Part shown: positions 46,570 through 55,368 of the stretch, piece by piece
How the letters are laid out: each line of letters starts with the position of its first letter
How positions within the stretch are numbered: position 1 is the first letter of the stretch
Assembly (NCBI RefSeq): GCF_030161395.1
Contig: NZ_BSST01000001.1
Span: forward strand, 806,001 to 870,000
DNA from: Thalassotalea insulae
GTDB lineage: Bacteria; Pseudomonadota; Gammaproteobacteria; Enterobacterales; Alteromonadaceae
Length of the DNA stretch: 64,000 bases
Direction: 5' to 3'
Program-made: the position numbers and the translations under genes
The notes under the pieces: model-generated
Seen by the model: only the letters and a program-made list of their open reading frames with translations
Told to the model about the DNA's origin: nothing
Databases searched by the model: none

Positions 46570-46644
46570 TGAAGAGCTGTCACATTAGTTAAAAATCATT
46601 ATGTTTAAGTGTAATAAAAATTAACAGATAGCCAACACACGTAT

Positions 46645-47319
46645 TTAATGTGTCCCGCTAAAGTCTTCAGTTTCGTAATAAAGTGGCTTCATAGTGCCAC
46701 AATTTAAGAACTTATATTGTAATTCAGTTTCTTTAGGTACTTCTGAAGAGGTACGAAACTTAGCTAAACAACCAGCTTCGAGATCTATATGGATTAAATG
46801 ATCATAACTAGGTGCCTGGCTAATACGGTGGACATAAATTCGACTATTACCAGTGAGCTTAATGACATCATATTCCTGCAGTTCAGACGCTTTAGGTAGC
46901 TCTTTCATTGCTCTAACATATAACTGCCGAGAAAAAATCAACTCCATATTTTCATAAACAACTGTGCCACCACGCTCAAAGTGGCCTAAATAGACATCTG
47001 CTGTTAACGTTAATTTTTCACCACGGGCTAGTCGCTGCAAATTAAAAGGGCGAGGCTTAATCGTCACTAAATCGGCATCTCGAACCAGTTGGATCAATGG
47101 GATACTCTTAGTATCGATTTTATAAAGCAGCTGAATATCATGAGGCTTCTGATATAACGGTAAATGTGAAGCATAAATCGATGAAGAATGGCTGACCAAT
47201 ACCATACCATGTACACCGACATAATCAGGGTCAAGTGGTGGTAATTCTTTAGCGTCTTGTTTTGCAATAACAAAAAAACTAGAAAAAATAAGTGTGAATA
47301 AAAGGGTAATTATTTTCAT
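46645..47319 (-). CDS. Secreted protein of unknown function
   Basis: 224 residues with a clear signal peptide (MKIITLLFTLIFSSFFVIA). The mature part contains VGVHGMVLVSHSSSIYASHLPLYQKPHDIQLLYKI and a mixed alpha/beta pattern; Cys near residues 187 and 210 could form a disulphide. I do not recognise the family. It is followed downstream by the truncated binding-protein-like ORF and preceded by the dnaJ terminator. Confidence 0.75.
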   Translation of the reverse strand: MKIITLLFTLIFSSFFVIAKQDAKELPPLDPDYVGVHGMVLVSHSSSIYASHLPLYQKPHDIQLLYKIDTKSIPLIQLVRDADLVTIKPRPFNLQRLARGEKLTLTADVYLGHFERGGTVVYENMELIFSRQLYVRAMKELPKASELQEYDVIKLTGNSRIYVHRISQAPSYDHLIHIDLEAGCLAKFRTSSEVPKETELQYKFLNCGTMKPLYYETEDFSGTH

Positions 47320-47383
47320 GAAACTCTATAGCTCAATAAATTATTTGGTAAAGATAGGCTGATTATAGGACAAAATCATAGCA

Positions 47384-47424
47384 ACAAAAAAAGCCATTCA
47401 AAGGTTAGTTGAATGGCTTTTTAA
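47384..47424 (-). terminator. Terminator of dnaJ
   Basis: AAAAAGCCATTCAA (47388-47401), 7-base loop, TTGAATGGCTTTTT (47409-47422), 13 bp after the dnaJ stop codon. Confidence 0.9.
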
Positions 47425-47435
47425 ATAACTAGCTT

Positions 47436-48569
47436 TTAACTTTTCAGGTCATCAAAGAACTGTTTAACGCTGTCAAAAAAACCGGTTTCTTTCGGTCGAT
47501 GTTTAGTTTGATTCTTGCCCATTTTCTCTTCCAGCTGACGTAATAAATCCGCCTGATCACCAGAAAGATTGACTGGCGTTTCAATCACCGCTTTACACAT
47601 CAAATCGCCAACTACATGGCTACGCACCGATTTCACCCCTTTGCCACGTAAGCGGAACATCTTACCTGTTTGAGTTTCTTTTGGTACTTTCAGTTTCACT
47701 TTACCTTCTAAGGTCGGTACTTCAATTTCACCGCCTAATGCCGCAGTGGTAAAGCTGATCGGTACTTCACAGAATAGGTTATTTTCATCACGAACAAATA
47801 TAGGATGATCTTTAACATGTACCTGTACATACAAATCCCCCGCTGGTGCGCCATGTTCACCGGCTTCACCTTCACCAGATAAGCGAATACGATCACCAGT
47901 ATCGACACCCGCCGGAATTTTAGCATTTAGGGTTTTAGTTTTCTCAACCCGCCCCTGACCACGACATGAAGGACAAGGATCAGTGATCACTTTACCTTTA
48001 CCCGAACATGATGGGCAAGTTTGTTGTACCGCAAATAAGCCCTGACGCATTTGTACCTGACCATGACCATGACAGGTCGCACAAGTTTTTGCACTAGTGC
48101 CTTTTTTCGCTCCCGAACCATTACAAGGTTCACAGCTGACATAAGTTGGTACTTTAATTTCAACCGACTTACCTTTAACCGCATCTTCCAGTGTCATTTC
48201 CAGGTTGTAACGTAAATCGCTACCACGGCGTTGACGCGATTGGCCACCACGACGACCGCCACCGAAAATATCACCAAAAATATCGCCAAACGCATCACCA
48301 AAATCAGCGCCACCACCGAAGCCGCCACCGCCCATACCACCTTGTTCAAAGGCAGCATGACCGTATTGATCATAAGCGGCACGCTTTTGATCATCGTTTA
48401 GCACTTCATAGGCTTCTTTAATTTCTTTAAATTGTTCTTCTTTCCCTTTATCACCTTGGGTACGATCCGGGTGATACTTCATTGCTAAACGTTTATACGC
48501 TTTTTTGATCTCACGCTCACCGGCGTCTTTTGACACCCCTAACACTTCATAGTAATCACGTTTGGACAT
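47436..48569 (-). CDS. dnaJ: Chaperone protein DnaJ
   Basis: Hsp40 co-chaperone that stimulates DnaK ATPase. 377 residues: J domain (about 1-70) with the HPD motif in KYHPDRTQGD, a Gly/Phe-rich linker (GGMGGGGFGGGADFGDAFGDIFGD), four CxxCxGxG zinc repeats (CEPCNGSG, CATCHGHG, CPSCSGKG, CPSCRGQG) and C-terminal substrate-binding domains. It follows dnaK after 455 bp of repeat-rich DNA. Confidence 0.99.
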   Translation of the reverse strand: MSKRDYYEVLGVSKDAGEREIKKAYKRLAMKYHPDRTQGDKGKEEQFKEIKEAYEVLNDDQKRAAYDQYGHAAFEQGGMGGGGFGGGADFGDAFGDIFGDIFGGGRRGGQSRQRRGSDLRYNLEMTLEDAVKGKSVEIKVPTYVSCEPCNGSGAKKGTSAKTCATCHGHGQVQMRQGLFAVQQTCPSCSGKGKVITDPCPSCRGQGRVEKTKTLNAKIPAGVDTGDRIRLSGEGEAGEHGAPAGDLYVQVHVKDHPIFVRDENNLFCEVPISFTTAALGGEIEVPTLEGKVKLKVPKETQTGKMFRLRGKGVKSVRSHVVGDLMCKAVIETPVNLSGDQADLLRQLEEKMGKNQTKHRPKETGFFDSVKQFFDDLKS

Positions 48570-48649
48570 AGCTTTAATTCTTTACCGTTACTTCAATTAT
48601 TGAAAATTAATTTGTTTATTGACCGATGCAGTCATCAAAAAAATTAACT

Positions 48650-48860
48650 CTTAGAACATCATCGCTCTTTGACGCCCTTTCAGCGCAACATACGGCCACC
48701 ACGGATGGTGGAAATGCCGAAATGGCAATAGCATTTCTCGGCAGTTCTTCCTGAACATCGTCGCTCTTTGACATCCTGTCACCGCGACATACCGTTCTTC
48801 CTGAACATCGTCACTCTTTGACATCCTGTCACCGCGACATACCGTTCTTCCTGAACATAA
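48650..48860. repeat. 50-bp tandem repeats in the dnaK-dnaJ gap
   Basis: GTTCTTCCTGAACATCGTC recurs with a 50-bp period at 48744 and 48794, and a third copy begins at 48844. A diverged copy lies at 48656-48700, ahead of two small hairpins (CCACCACGGATGGTGG and the GCCGAAATGGCAATAGCATT region). Similar in size and style to the 51-bp repeats at 28309-28410. No coding potential. Confidence 0.8.
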
Positions 48861-48888
48861 TAAAGCGCCGAGACTATCGACGCTTTAT
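48860..48888 (-). terminator. Hairpin between dnaK and dnaJ
   Basis: ATAAAGCG(C)CGA and TCG(A)CGCTTTAT (48860-48888) form a stem with one mismatch. It lacks a good T tract on the minus strand, so it is a weak terminator or an attenuator/mRNA processing site. Confidence 0.5.
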
Positions 48889-48919
48889 CCTTTTTCCTAA
48901 AAGGTTTTTCAACCTTATA

Positions 48920-49024
48920 AGTTAGTTGTCGTTGAGTCGCTTTAGCGCTAGGCGGAAGTACGGAGCTTGGTAGACCAAGTGAGTACTTCCAACGACGCGA
49001 TTAAACATCTCAGTAGACAAACAA
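48920..49024. repeat. Palindromic repeat just after dnaK
   Basis: The core hairpin is 48953-48990, with GGAAGTAC/GTACTTCC and an inner CTTGG/CCAAG stem around TAGA. The outer GTCGTTG/CAACGAC also pair, giving a long interrupted stem right behind the dnaK stop codon. It resembles REP-like extragenic palindromes. A 75-codon open frame across it is an artefact of the palindrome and the dnaK 3' end. Confidence 0.65.
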
Positions 49025-50950
49025 CTACTTATCGTCTTTAACCTCTTCAAACTCAGCGTCAACCACATCATCTGCTGGAGCTGCACCTGCGTCTTGCGCT
49101 TCGCCTTCAGGAGCTGCACCACCTTGGGCTTGTGCTTTTGCTTGAGCAATTTCCATTAACTTCGCTGATGCTTCCATCAATGCTTGTTGCTTAGCTTCAA
49201 TTGCCGCTTTATCATCACCTTTGAGTGCTGCTTCAAGCTCACTAATTGCCGCTTCAATTTTCTCTTTATCTTCGCTTGGTAAGTCATCACCCGCTTCAGT
49301 CATTTGCGTGCGTGTCGCATGCATCATGCCATCAGCTTGGTTACGAGCAGTTACTAATTCTTCAAACTTGGCATCAACATCCGCATTCGCTTCTGCATCA
49401 CGTACCATTTGTTCTACTTCATCATCCGATAAACCAGAAGACGCTTTAATAGTAATTTTTTGTTCTTTACCTGTGTTCTTGTCTTTGGCAGACACATGCA
49501 AGATACCATCAGCATCAATATCAAATGTCACTTCAATTTGCGGCATGCCACGCGGCGCAGCGTCGATACCTTCAAGGTTAAACTGACCTAAAGACTTGTT
49601 CGCTTGTGCTTGCTTACGTTCACCTTGTAAGACGTGAACCGTTACCGCCGCTTGGTTGTCCTCAGCAGTTGAGAACGTTTGCGATTGCTTCGTTGGGATG
49701 GTTGTGTTTTTATCGATTACCTTAGTCATCACACCGCCCATGGTCTCGATACCTAAAGACAATGGTGTTACATCTAATAATAATACGTCTGTTACATCAC
49801 CTGCTAATACACCTGCTTGTACTGCAGCACCTGAAGCTACCGCTTCATCCGGGTTAACGTCTTTACGAGGCTCTTTACCGAAGAAATCAGATACCGTTTT
49901 TTGTACTAATGGCATACGTGTTTGACCACCAACCAAAATAACATCAGTGATATCTGAAGTAGATAAGTCAGCATCCGCTAGCGCAGTTTTTAATGGTTCT
50001 AATGTCGCTTTCACCATGTCTTCAACTAATGACTCTAACTTGGCGCGAGTCACTTTGATGTTCATGTGCTTAGGACCAGAAGCATCAGCTGTTACGTAAG
50101 GTAAGTTAACATCTGTTTGTTGGGCTGAAGAAAGCTCACATTTTGCTTTTTCTGCCGCTTCTTTAACACGTTGCATTGCAAGTGGATCATTCTTAAGGTC
50201 AAGACCTTGATCTTTTTTGAACTCATCGACAAGATAGTTGATCAAACGGTTATCGAAATCTTCACCACCTAAGTGGGTGTCGCCGTTAGTCGCTAATACT
50301 TCGAAAGTGTGCTCGCCTTCAACTTCATCAATTTCGATGATTGAGATATCAAAGGTACCACCGCCTAAGTCATAAACCGCAACGACTTTGTCACCTTTTG
50401 CCTTATCCATGCCGTAAGCAAGTGCCGCCGCTGTTGGCTCGTTGATAATACGTTTCACTTCAAGACCCGCAATACGGCCGGCATCTTTAGTTGCTTGACG
50501 TTGTGAATCGTTGAAATATGCTGGTACAGTGATAACAGCTTCAGTCACTGTTTCACCTAAATAGTCTTCAGCCGTTTTCTTCATCTTTTTCAAGACTTCA
50601 GCAGACACTTGTGGTGGCGCAACGTTTTTATCACGTGCAGTCACCCAGGCATCGCCGTTATCGGCTTTTACGATACCAAATGGCATAATGTCGATATCAC
50701 GCTGAACTTCTTTATCTTCCCAGCGACGACCGATTAAACGTTTAATCGCAAATAACGTATTTTTAGGGTTAGTTACCGCTTGACGTTTAGCAGGTTGACC
50801 AACTAACGTTTCACCTTCTTCTGTGTATGCAATGATTGAAGGAGTTGTACGATCGCCTTCTGCGTTTTCAATAACACGAACTTTGTCGCCGTCTAGAACA
50901 GCTACACATGAGTTAGTTGTCCCTAGGTCAATACCAATAATTTTGCCCAT
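49025..50950 (-). CDS. dnaK: Chaperone protein DnaK (Hsp70)
   Basis: 641 residues. The nucleotide-binding domain (about 1-385) starts MGKIIGIDLGTTNSCVAVLDG and has the phosphate-2 motif VYDLGGGTFDISI and VILVGGQTRMP. The linker DVLLLDVTP precedes the substrate-binding domain, with a helical lid and the C-terminal EEVKDDK tail that binds client chains. A sigma32-type promoter stands about 50 bp upstream, independent of grpE. Confidence 0.99.
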   Translation of the reverse strand: MGKIIGIDLGTTNSCVAVLDGDKVRVIENAEGDRTTPSIIAYTEEGETLVGQPAKRQAVTNPKNTLFAIKRLIGRRWEDKEVQRDIDIMPFGIVKADNGDAWVTARDKNVAPPQVSAEVLKKMKKTAEDYLGETVTEAVITVPAYFNDSQRQATKDAGRIAGLEVKRIINEPTAAALAYGMDKAKGDKVVAVYDLGGGTFDISIIEIDEVEGEHTFEVLATNGDTHLGGEDFDNRLINYLVDEFKKDQGLDLKNDPLAMQRVKEAAEKAKCELSSAQQTDVNLPYVTADASGPKHMNIKVTRAKLESLVEDMVKATLEPLKTALADADLSTSDITDVILVGGQTRMPLVQKTVSDFFGKEPRKDVNPDEAVASGAAVQAGVLAGDVTDVLLLDVTPLSLGIETMGGVMTKVIDKNTTIPTKQSQTFSTAEDNQAAVTVHVLQGERKQAQANKSLGQFNLEGIDAAPRGMPQIEVTFDIDADGILHVSAKDKNTGKEQKITIKASSGLSDDEVEQMVRDAEANADVDAKFEELVTARNQADGMMHATRTQMTEAGDDLPSEDKEKIEAAISELEAALKGDDKAAIEAKQQALMEASAKLMEIAQAKAQAQGGAAPEGEAQDAGAAPADDVVDAEFEEVKDDK

Positions 50951-51000
50951 CTTGAGGATCTCCGAATACTTAATAATAATAAAATCTGTTGATGAAGTTT

Positions 51001-51030
51001 AAATTGGGGGCGAGAAAATACTTTTCAACT
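51001..51030 (-). promoter_or_regulatory. Sigma32 (heat-shock) promoter of dnaK
   Basis: On the minus strand: -35 GTTGAAAA (51022-51029), a 13-base spacer after TTGAAA, then -10 CCCCAATTT (51001-51009). It fits the RpoH consensus CTTGAAA-N11-16-CCCCATNT and lies just upstream of dnaK, beyond the grpE terminator. Confidence 0.75.
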
Positions 51031-51108
51031 ACCCAAGGCGAAAAAATTTCACTTTTTTTACATTTTTTCACATCTGTTATAAGCGCTAAAACGCACTTAC
51101 TAGCCAAT

Positions 51109-51146
51109 AAAAACAAGAAACCAGACATAATGTCTGGTTTCTGTTA
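51109..51146 (-). terminator. Terminator of grpE
   Basis: Perfect 13-bp arms AGAAACCAGACAT (51116-51128) and ATGTCTGGTTTCT (51130-51142) flanking one base, with T-rich sequence on the minus side. Confidence 0.87.
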
Positions 51147-51166
51147 ACCCATTTTTACTGATTTAG

Positions 51167-51799
51167 TTACGCTTGGGTATCAACACCCGCAGCTTTTGAT
51201 ACCATCACCATGGCAGGACGAATCAAACGACCGTTTAATTCATACCCCTTTTGCATTACTGCAATGACAGTGTTAGGAGCAACGCCCTCTACTTCTTGCA
51301 TTGACATTGCCTGGTGTAATTCCGGGTTAAATGGTTGATCTTGTGGATCGACCGCTTTAACGCCAAATTTTTCTAAACCGGACAACAAACCTTGCAAGGT
51401 TAAGTTAACCCCTTCAAATGTTGCTTTTTGCTCTTCAGCTTCAGCATCAATAGTCGCTAGACCGCGCTCTAAGTTATCGACTACGGTTAACATTTCAGCA
51501 GCAAACTTTTCTAAGGCAAACTTACGTGCTTTTTCTACATCCTGAGCAGCACGACGACGAATATTATCCACTTCAGCTTTAGCGCGGATCACAGAATCTT
51601 TTTGATCGGCTACCGTTGATTGTGCAGCTGCTAATGCAAGTTCGAGTTCATTAATTTTTTCTTGCTCCACACTGATACTTTCAGCTGCAGTATCAAGCTG
51701 TTCACCCACTTGCTCTTCTGCTTGACCAATAATTTCAGCGGCTAATTCGTCTGCTGAAATATCTTCAGCGCTTTTATTTTCTGTTGACTCTTTAGTCAT
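51167..51799 (-). CDS. grpE: Nucleotide exchange factor GrpE
   Basis: 210 residues. Acidic N terminus, a long helix (about 45-140), and the C-terminal beta domain with FNPELHQAMSMQEVEG and VIAVMQKGYELNGRLIRPAMVMVSK. Releases ADP from DnaK. It has its own sigma32-like promoter and is divergent from nadK, as in E. coli. Confidence 0.98.
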   Translation of the reverse strand: MTKESTENKSAEDISADELAAEIIGQAEEQVGEQLDTAAESISVEQEKINELELALAAAQSTVADQKDSVIRAKAEVDNIRRRAAQDVEKARKFALEKFAAEMLTVVDNLERGLATIDAEAEEQKATFEGVNLTLQGLLSGLEKFGVKAVDPQDQPFNPELHQAMSMQEVEGVAPNTVIAVMQKGYELNGRLIRPAMVMVSKAAGVDTQA

Positions 51800-51857
51800 G
51801 AAAAAACTCCAAGGTAAATCGTTAAATGACGACCAATAAAAATAACAATGTTGCTAA

Positions 51858-51885
51858 TTATGGGGGCAGCCTCAAAGGATTCAAG
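51858..51885 (-). promoter_or_regulatory. Sigma32 (heat-shock) promoter of grpE
   Basis: On the minus strand: -35 CTTGAA (51880-51885), 14-base spacer, -10 CCCCATAA (51858-51865). Very close to the RpoH consensus and 59 bp upstream of the grpE ATG. Confidence 0.82.
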
Positions 51886-51972
51886 AACAAATGTTGATCA
51901 TTTAGCAAAAAGTGAACTTTACAAGCGATAAAAATACAGCGAAACTGCTGATATCTGAGTAAAAATGCCTGT

Positions 51973-51978
51973 TATACT
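51973..51978 (+). promoter_or_regulatory. Possible -10 box for a leaderless nadK transcript
   Basis: TATACT ends seven bases before the nadK ATG at 51985, and no Shine-Dalgarno sequence is present. The usual distance to the start site would put transcription initiation at or next to the A of the ATG. The -35 region is poor, so this is tentative. Confidence 0.4.
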
Positions 51979-51984
51979 GAAAAA

Positions 51985-52866
51985 ATGAGTCAACTTTATA
52001 AAATCATCGGCCTGATCGGAAAGCCAAATCATGCTGGTGCCAGCAACACCATCAATGCATTGTTTGAATTTTTAGTCGAGCAAGGCTACCAGGTTATCGT
52101 CGAAAGCTCTGTCGCTTGTTCAATGGATAAACAGGATTTGGCTATTCATAGCCTAACAGAAATTGGCGAGCTGGCTGATCTCGCTATCGTCGTTGGCGGT
52201 GATGGTTACATGCTTGGCGCTGCCCGCGTACTTTCTTGCTATAACATTGGCGTGCTTGGTGTTAATCGCGGAAACTTAGGTTTCCTTACTGATTTGTCGC
52301 CAACAGAATTCGCCGAGCCACTCAGCGAAATATTAGCCGGTAAGTCACGTTCAGAGCAGCGTTTTATCATTGAAGCAGAAGTCTATCGCCACGGAAAACT
52401 AAAAAGTTCTAACAGTGCAGTTAATGAAGCCGTATTACATGCGGGTAAAGTAGCGAGCATGATCGAGTTTGAGGTTTATATCGATAACAGCTTTATGTTT
52501 AGCCAACGTTCTGATGGCTTGATCATTTCAACACCAACAGGTTCTACCGCTTATTCTATGTCGGCCGGTGGCCCTATTCTAACGCCAAACCTCAACGCAC
52601 TATCGCTGGTACCTATGTTTCCTCATACCCTGACCAGTAGACCAATTGTCGTCGATGGCAATAGTGAAATTAAACTGATTTTAGCCAATGAAAATTATGA
52701 AAACTTGCAGGTCAGCTGCGATGGACATGTGATTTTAGCGGTAATGCCGGGAGATGAAGTGATCATTCGTAAAAGCGAATATACCTTACGGCTAATTCAT
52801 CCACTGGATCACAGCTATTTTAATGTCCTGCGCACTAAGCTCAGCTGGGGCAATAAACTTTATTAA
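51985..52866 (+). CDS. nadK: NAD kinase
   Basis: Phosphorylates NAD+ to NADP+. 293 residues. The GGDG motif is in IVVGGDGYMLGAARVL, then NRGNLGFLTDL, NEAVLHAGKV and the conserved STPTGSTAYSMSAGGPI. Same grpE/nadK divergent, nadK-recN order as E. coli. Confidence 0.98.
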   Translation: MSQLYKIIGLIGKPNHAGASNTINALFEFLVEQGYQVIVESSVACSMDKQDLAIHSLTEIGELADLAIVVGGDGYMLGAARVLSCYNIGVLGVNRGNLGFLTDLSPTEFAEPLSEILAGKSRSEQRFIIEAEVYRHGKLKSSNSAVNEAVLHAGKVASMIEFEVYIDNSFMFSQRSDGLIISTPTGSTAYSMSAGGPILTPNLNALSLVPMFPHTLTSRPIVVDGNSEIKLILANENYENLQVSCDGHVILAVMPGDEVIIRKSEYTLRLIHPLDHSYFNVLRTKLSWGNKLY

Positions 52867-52928
52867 TCAGTGAGTTAATAAAATTATCGATAAAATATTA
52901 CTCGCTAGTATTGCAAAAAATCCATTTA

Positions 52929-52960
52929 CTGTATAAATTAACAGCTATATATTCATACAG
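52929..52960 (+). promoter_or_regulatory. Two adjacent LexA (SOS) boxes upstream of recN
   Basis: Box 1, CTGTATAAATTAACAG (52929-52944), is a perfect CTGT-N8-ACAG. Box 2, CTATATATTCATACAG (52945-52960), directly abuts it with one mismatch in the left half. They lie 14-45 bp before the recN ATG. E. coli recN also has multiple LexA boxes. Confidence 0.85.
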
Positions 52961-52973
52961 TAAAATTACGCTT

Positions 52974-54638
52974 ATGTTACTACACCTCAATATTCAAAAC
53001 TTTGCTATTGTCCGCACGTTAGATATTGACTGGCGCCAAGGCATGACCACAATCACCGGTGAAACTGGCGCCGGAAAATCCATTGCCATTGATGCATTAG
53101 GTTTATGTTTAGGGGACAGAGCCGTCACCAATGTAGTACGGCCAAATTGCAAAAAGGCGGAACTGGCAGCGACCTTTGATATTAGTGGTAATACTGTGGC
53201 ACAGCAGTGGTTAACAAATAACGATATCGCAGTAGATGATGATTGTATTTTAAGGCGCATTATTTCAAGCGAAGGCCGCTCAAAGGCCTATATCAATGGT
53301 AGTCAGGTACCACTTGCCCAATTAAAAGATATCGGCCGATTATTAATTAATATCCATGGTCAGCACGATCATCAGCTCATTATTAAGGCGTCAGAACAAC
53401 GACAAATACTCGATGCTTATGCCGATCATCAACACCTATTGGCTGATGTAAAATTGCACTACCAGCAATGGAAACAATTAAATTACGAATATCAACAATT
53501 ACAGGATAATCAGGCACAACGAGAAGCCCAACAGCAATTATTACAATACCAGGTTAGTGAATTAGATGAATTTTCACTAACAGAAGGTGAATTTGAACAA
53601 CTGGAGCTAGATTATAAACGTCATAGCAACAGCCAATTTTTATTAGACAGCACCTTATCTGCATTGCAAAGTTTATCTGAAAACGAGCAATTTAATGCGC
53701 TGGATAACTTACGAAGCGCTTATGAGCAAATAAGTAAACTGGCGAGTGTTGATAATCACCTCGCCACGTTAGCCAGCCAATTGGAAGAGTCATTAATTCA
53801 ACTAGAAGATACCTCGACCGAGCTGCAATCTTATTATCAACAACTTGAGTTAGATCCTCAGGCTTACCAAATGATTGAAGATCGTTATTCAACGGCCATT
53901 CAACTGGCAAAAAAACATCAGGTCGCGCCAGAGCAATTATTTACTCATTACCTAACACTTAAAAATGAGCTCAGTCTGATTTCATCAGACGAAACTAGGC
54001 TAACAGGAATTTTAACTGAGATAGCAGAAACAGAAGTTAACTATCGGGAGGCGGCAACAATACTTTCAGCTTCCCGCGCAAAAGCTGCGGCAACGTTAAG
54101 CCAGCGCATCAGTGACAGTATGAAAGAATTAAATATGGCCCATGGTCAGTTTGAAGTTAGTTTAACCGCTACTGTCAGCGATAAACTCAACTTGCATGGT
54201 ATCGACGAAGTTAACTTTTTAATCAGCCTCAACCCAGGACAAGCACTGGAAGCGATGAACAAAGTTGCCTCTGGTGGTGAGCTATCCCGCATCAGCTTGG
54301 CAATGCAGGTAATATTGGCCGATAAAGTGGTGACCCCTACCCTGATTTTTGATGAAGTGGATGTTGGTATTTCTGGGCCAACCGCCGCTATGGTGGGTGA
54401 CAAATTACGCCAGCTTGCCGCCAATACCCAGGTGATATGTGTCACTCATTTGCCGCAAGTAGCCAGTAAAGGACATCAGCAACTTTTCGTTACTAAATTA
54501 ACCGATGGCGAACATACCGAAACTAAGGTAACGGAACTTAGTGAACAAGGGCGGGTCCAAGAAATTGCTCGATTACTGGCAGGTGATAGTATTACCGAGC
54601 ATAGTCTGGCAAATGCTCAGGAGTTACTCGCCAGCTGA
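52974..54638 (+). CDS. recN: DNA repair protein RecN
   Basis: SMC-like ATPase acting early in double-strand break repair. Walker A is TGETGAGKSIAIDAL; the long central region is coiled coil (about 150-370); the ABC signature is ASGGELSRISLAMQV, and Walker B is LIFDEVDVGISG. The start is ATG at 52974 (MLLHLNIQNFAIVRTLDIDW), aligned with E. coli; an upstream TTG frame extension (52911) runs through the LexA boxes and is rejected. 554 residues, normal. Under SOS control by the boxes upstream. Confidence 0.97.
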   Translation: MLLHLNIQNFAIVRTLDIDWRQGMTTITGETGAGKSIAIDALGLCLGDRAVTNVVRPNCKKAELAATFDISGNTVAQQWLTNNDIAVDDDCILRRIISSEGRSKAYINGSQVPLAQLKDIGRLLINIHGQHDHQLIIKASEQRQILDAYADHQHLLADVKLHYQQWKQLNYEYQQLQDNQAQREAQQQLLQYQVSELDEFSLTEGEFEQLELDYKRHSNSQFLLDSTLSALQSLSENEQFNALDNLRSAYEQISKLASVDNHLATLASQLEESLIQLEDTSTELQSYYQQLELDPQAYQMIEDRYSTAIQLAKKHQVAPEQLFTHYLTLKNELSLISSDETRLTGILTEIAETEVNYREAATILSASRAKAAATLSQRISDSMKELNMAHGQFEVSLTATVSDKLNLHGIDEVNFLISLNPGQALEAMNKVASGGELSRISLAMQVILADKVVTPTLIFDEVDVGISGPTAAMVGDKLRQLAANTQVICVTHLPQVASKGHQQLFVTKLTDGEHTETKVTELSEQGRVQEIARLLAGDSITEHSLANAQELLAS

Positions 54639-54788
54639 TAACAGGAATTTTGTTCTCGCTGACAATGAACAAAACTGTACGCCAGAAACAAGGTTGCAAA
54701 TTGACTAACAAGCGGTAAAAAAACTTTGTATCTCTTGGCGCGCTTAGTTATCATCCACGTTCACAAGTTAAAGGATAAGAAAAACACC

Positions 54789-55142
54789 ATGTTGTATAGA
54801 GTTTTAGTCGCTGCATTTATCTTAAGCATTTCAGCCTGTTCAAGCTGGATTTATCGTATTGATATTCCACAAGGCAACTATTTAGAGCAAAGAGATGTCG
54901 ACAAATTACAAATAGGTATGACTAAAGAGCAAGTTAAGTATGTCTTGGGCAGCCCGGTAGTTTTAGATGCTTTTAACCAAGACACCTGGCACTATGTTTA
55001 TCGTTTTAAATCTGGCCGCAGTACAGATTACAACGCAGAAAAACATTTTGTTATAAAGTTTGCCGACAATAAATTAATCTCTGCTGAAGGCGATTTCACA
55101 CTATCTGAAAACTTTAATACGCCGATGAATAACGATCAATAA
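54789..55142 (+). CDS. bamE: Outer membrane assembly lipoprotein BamE
   Basis: Subunit of the BAM beta-barrel assembly complex. The 117-residue precursor starts at ATG 54789: MLYRVLVAAFILSISACSS gives a lipobox with Cys18. Conserved features are YIQGN-like DIPQGNYLEQRDVDKLQIGMTKEQVKYVLGSP and DTWHYVYRFKSG. The upstream in-frame extension to 54726 lacks a signal and is rejected. Follows recN as in E. coli. Confidence 0.95.
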   Translation: MLYRVLVAAFILSISACSSWIYRIDIPQGNYLEQRDVDKLQIGMTKEQVKYVLGSPVVLDAFNQDTWHYVYRFKSGRSTDYNAEKHFVIKFADNKLISAEGDFTLSENFNTPMNNDQ

Positions 55143-55311
55143 TCGTTTTACTCAGAGATACCGCCGTTCCTGTGCATTCATGCTCCCTCGGCATTACCTA
55201 ACATGGATGTAGGTACTTAGTTTTTGTCTGGAACAAAAAACTGACCGTACATCCTCGGCTCTGGCATCCTGCTTCGCTCTACCTCCTGAATCCATGCAGT
55301 CGTGTACATAA
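55143..55311 (+). repeat. Dispersed intergenic repeat copy
   Basis: Contains CATGGATGTAGGTACTTAG (shared with 2071-2125 minus) and then CTGGAACAAAAAACTGACCG, GGCATCCTGCTTCGCTCTAC and TGTACAT (shared with 28225-28310). Fills the gap between bamE and the terminator. Confidence 0.7.
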
Positions 55312-55343
55312 AAAAGCAGCTACTATTAGCTGCTTTTTTAATG
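55310..55343. terminator. Bidirectional terminator between bamE and rnfH
   Basis: 13-bp perfect arms: AAAAAAGCAGCTA (55312-55324), loop CTAT, TAGCTGCTTTTTT (55329-55341). Confidence 0.92.
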
Positions 55344-55368
55344 TCTGTCTCTCTGCGGTTATCAAGCA

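Noticed and set aside
48922..49149. 75-codon ORF across the end of dnaK
   Set aside because: It combines a shifted frame of dnaK with the extragenic palindrome; no start signal.
52911..52973. Upstream start for recN (TTG at 52911)
   Set aside because: It would put the LexA boxes inside the coding sequence; the ATG at 52974 matches the family N terminus.
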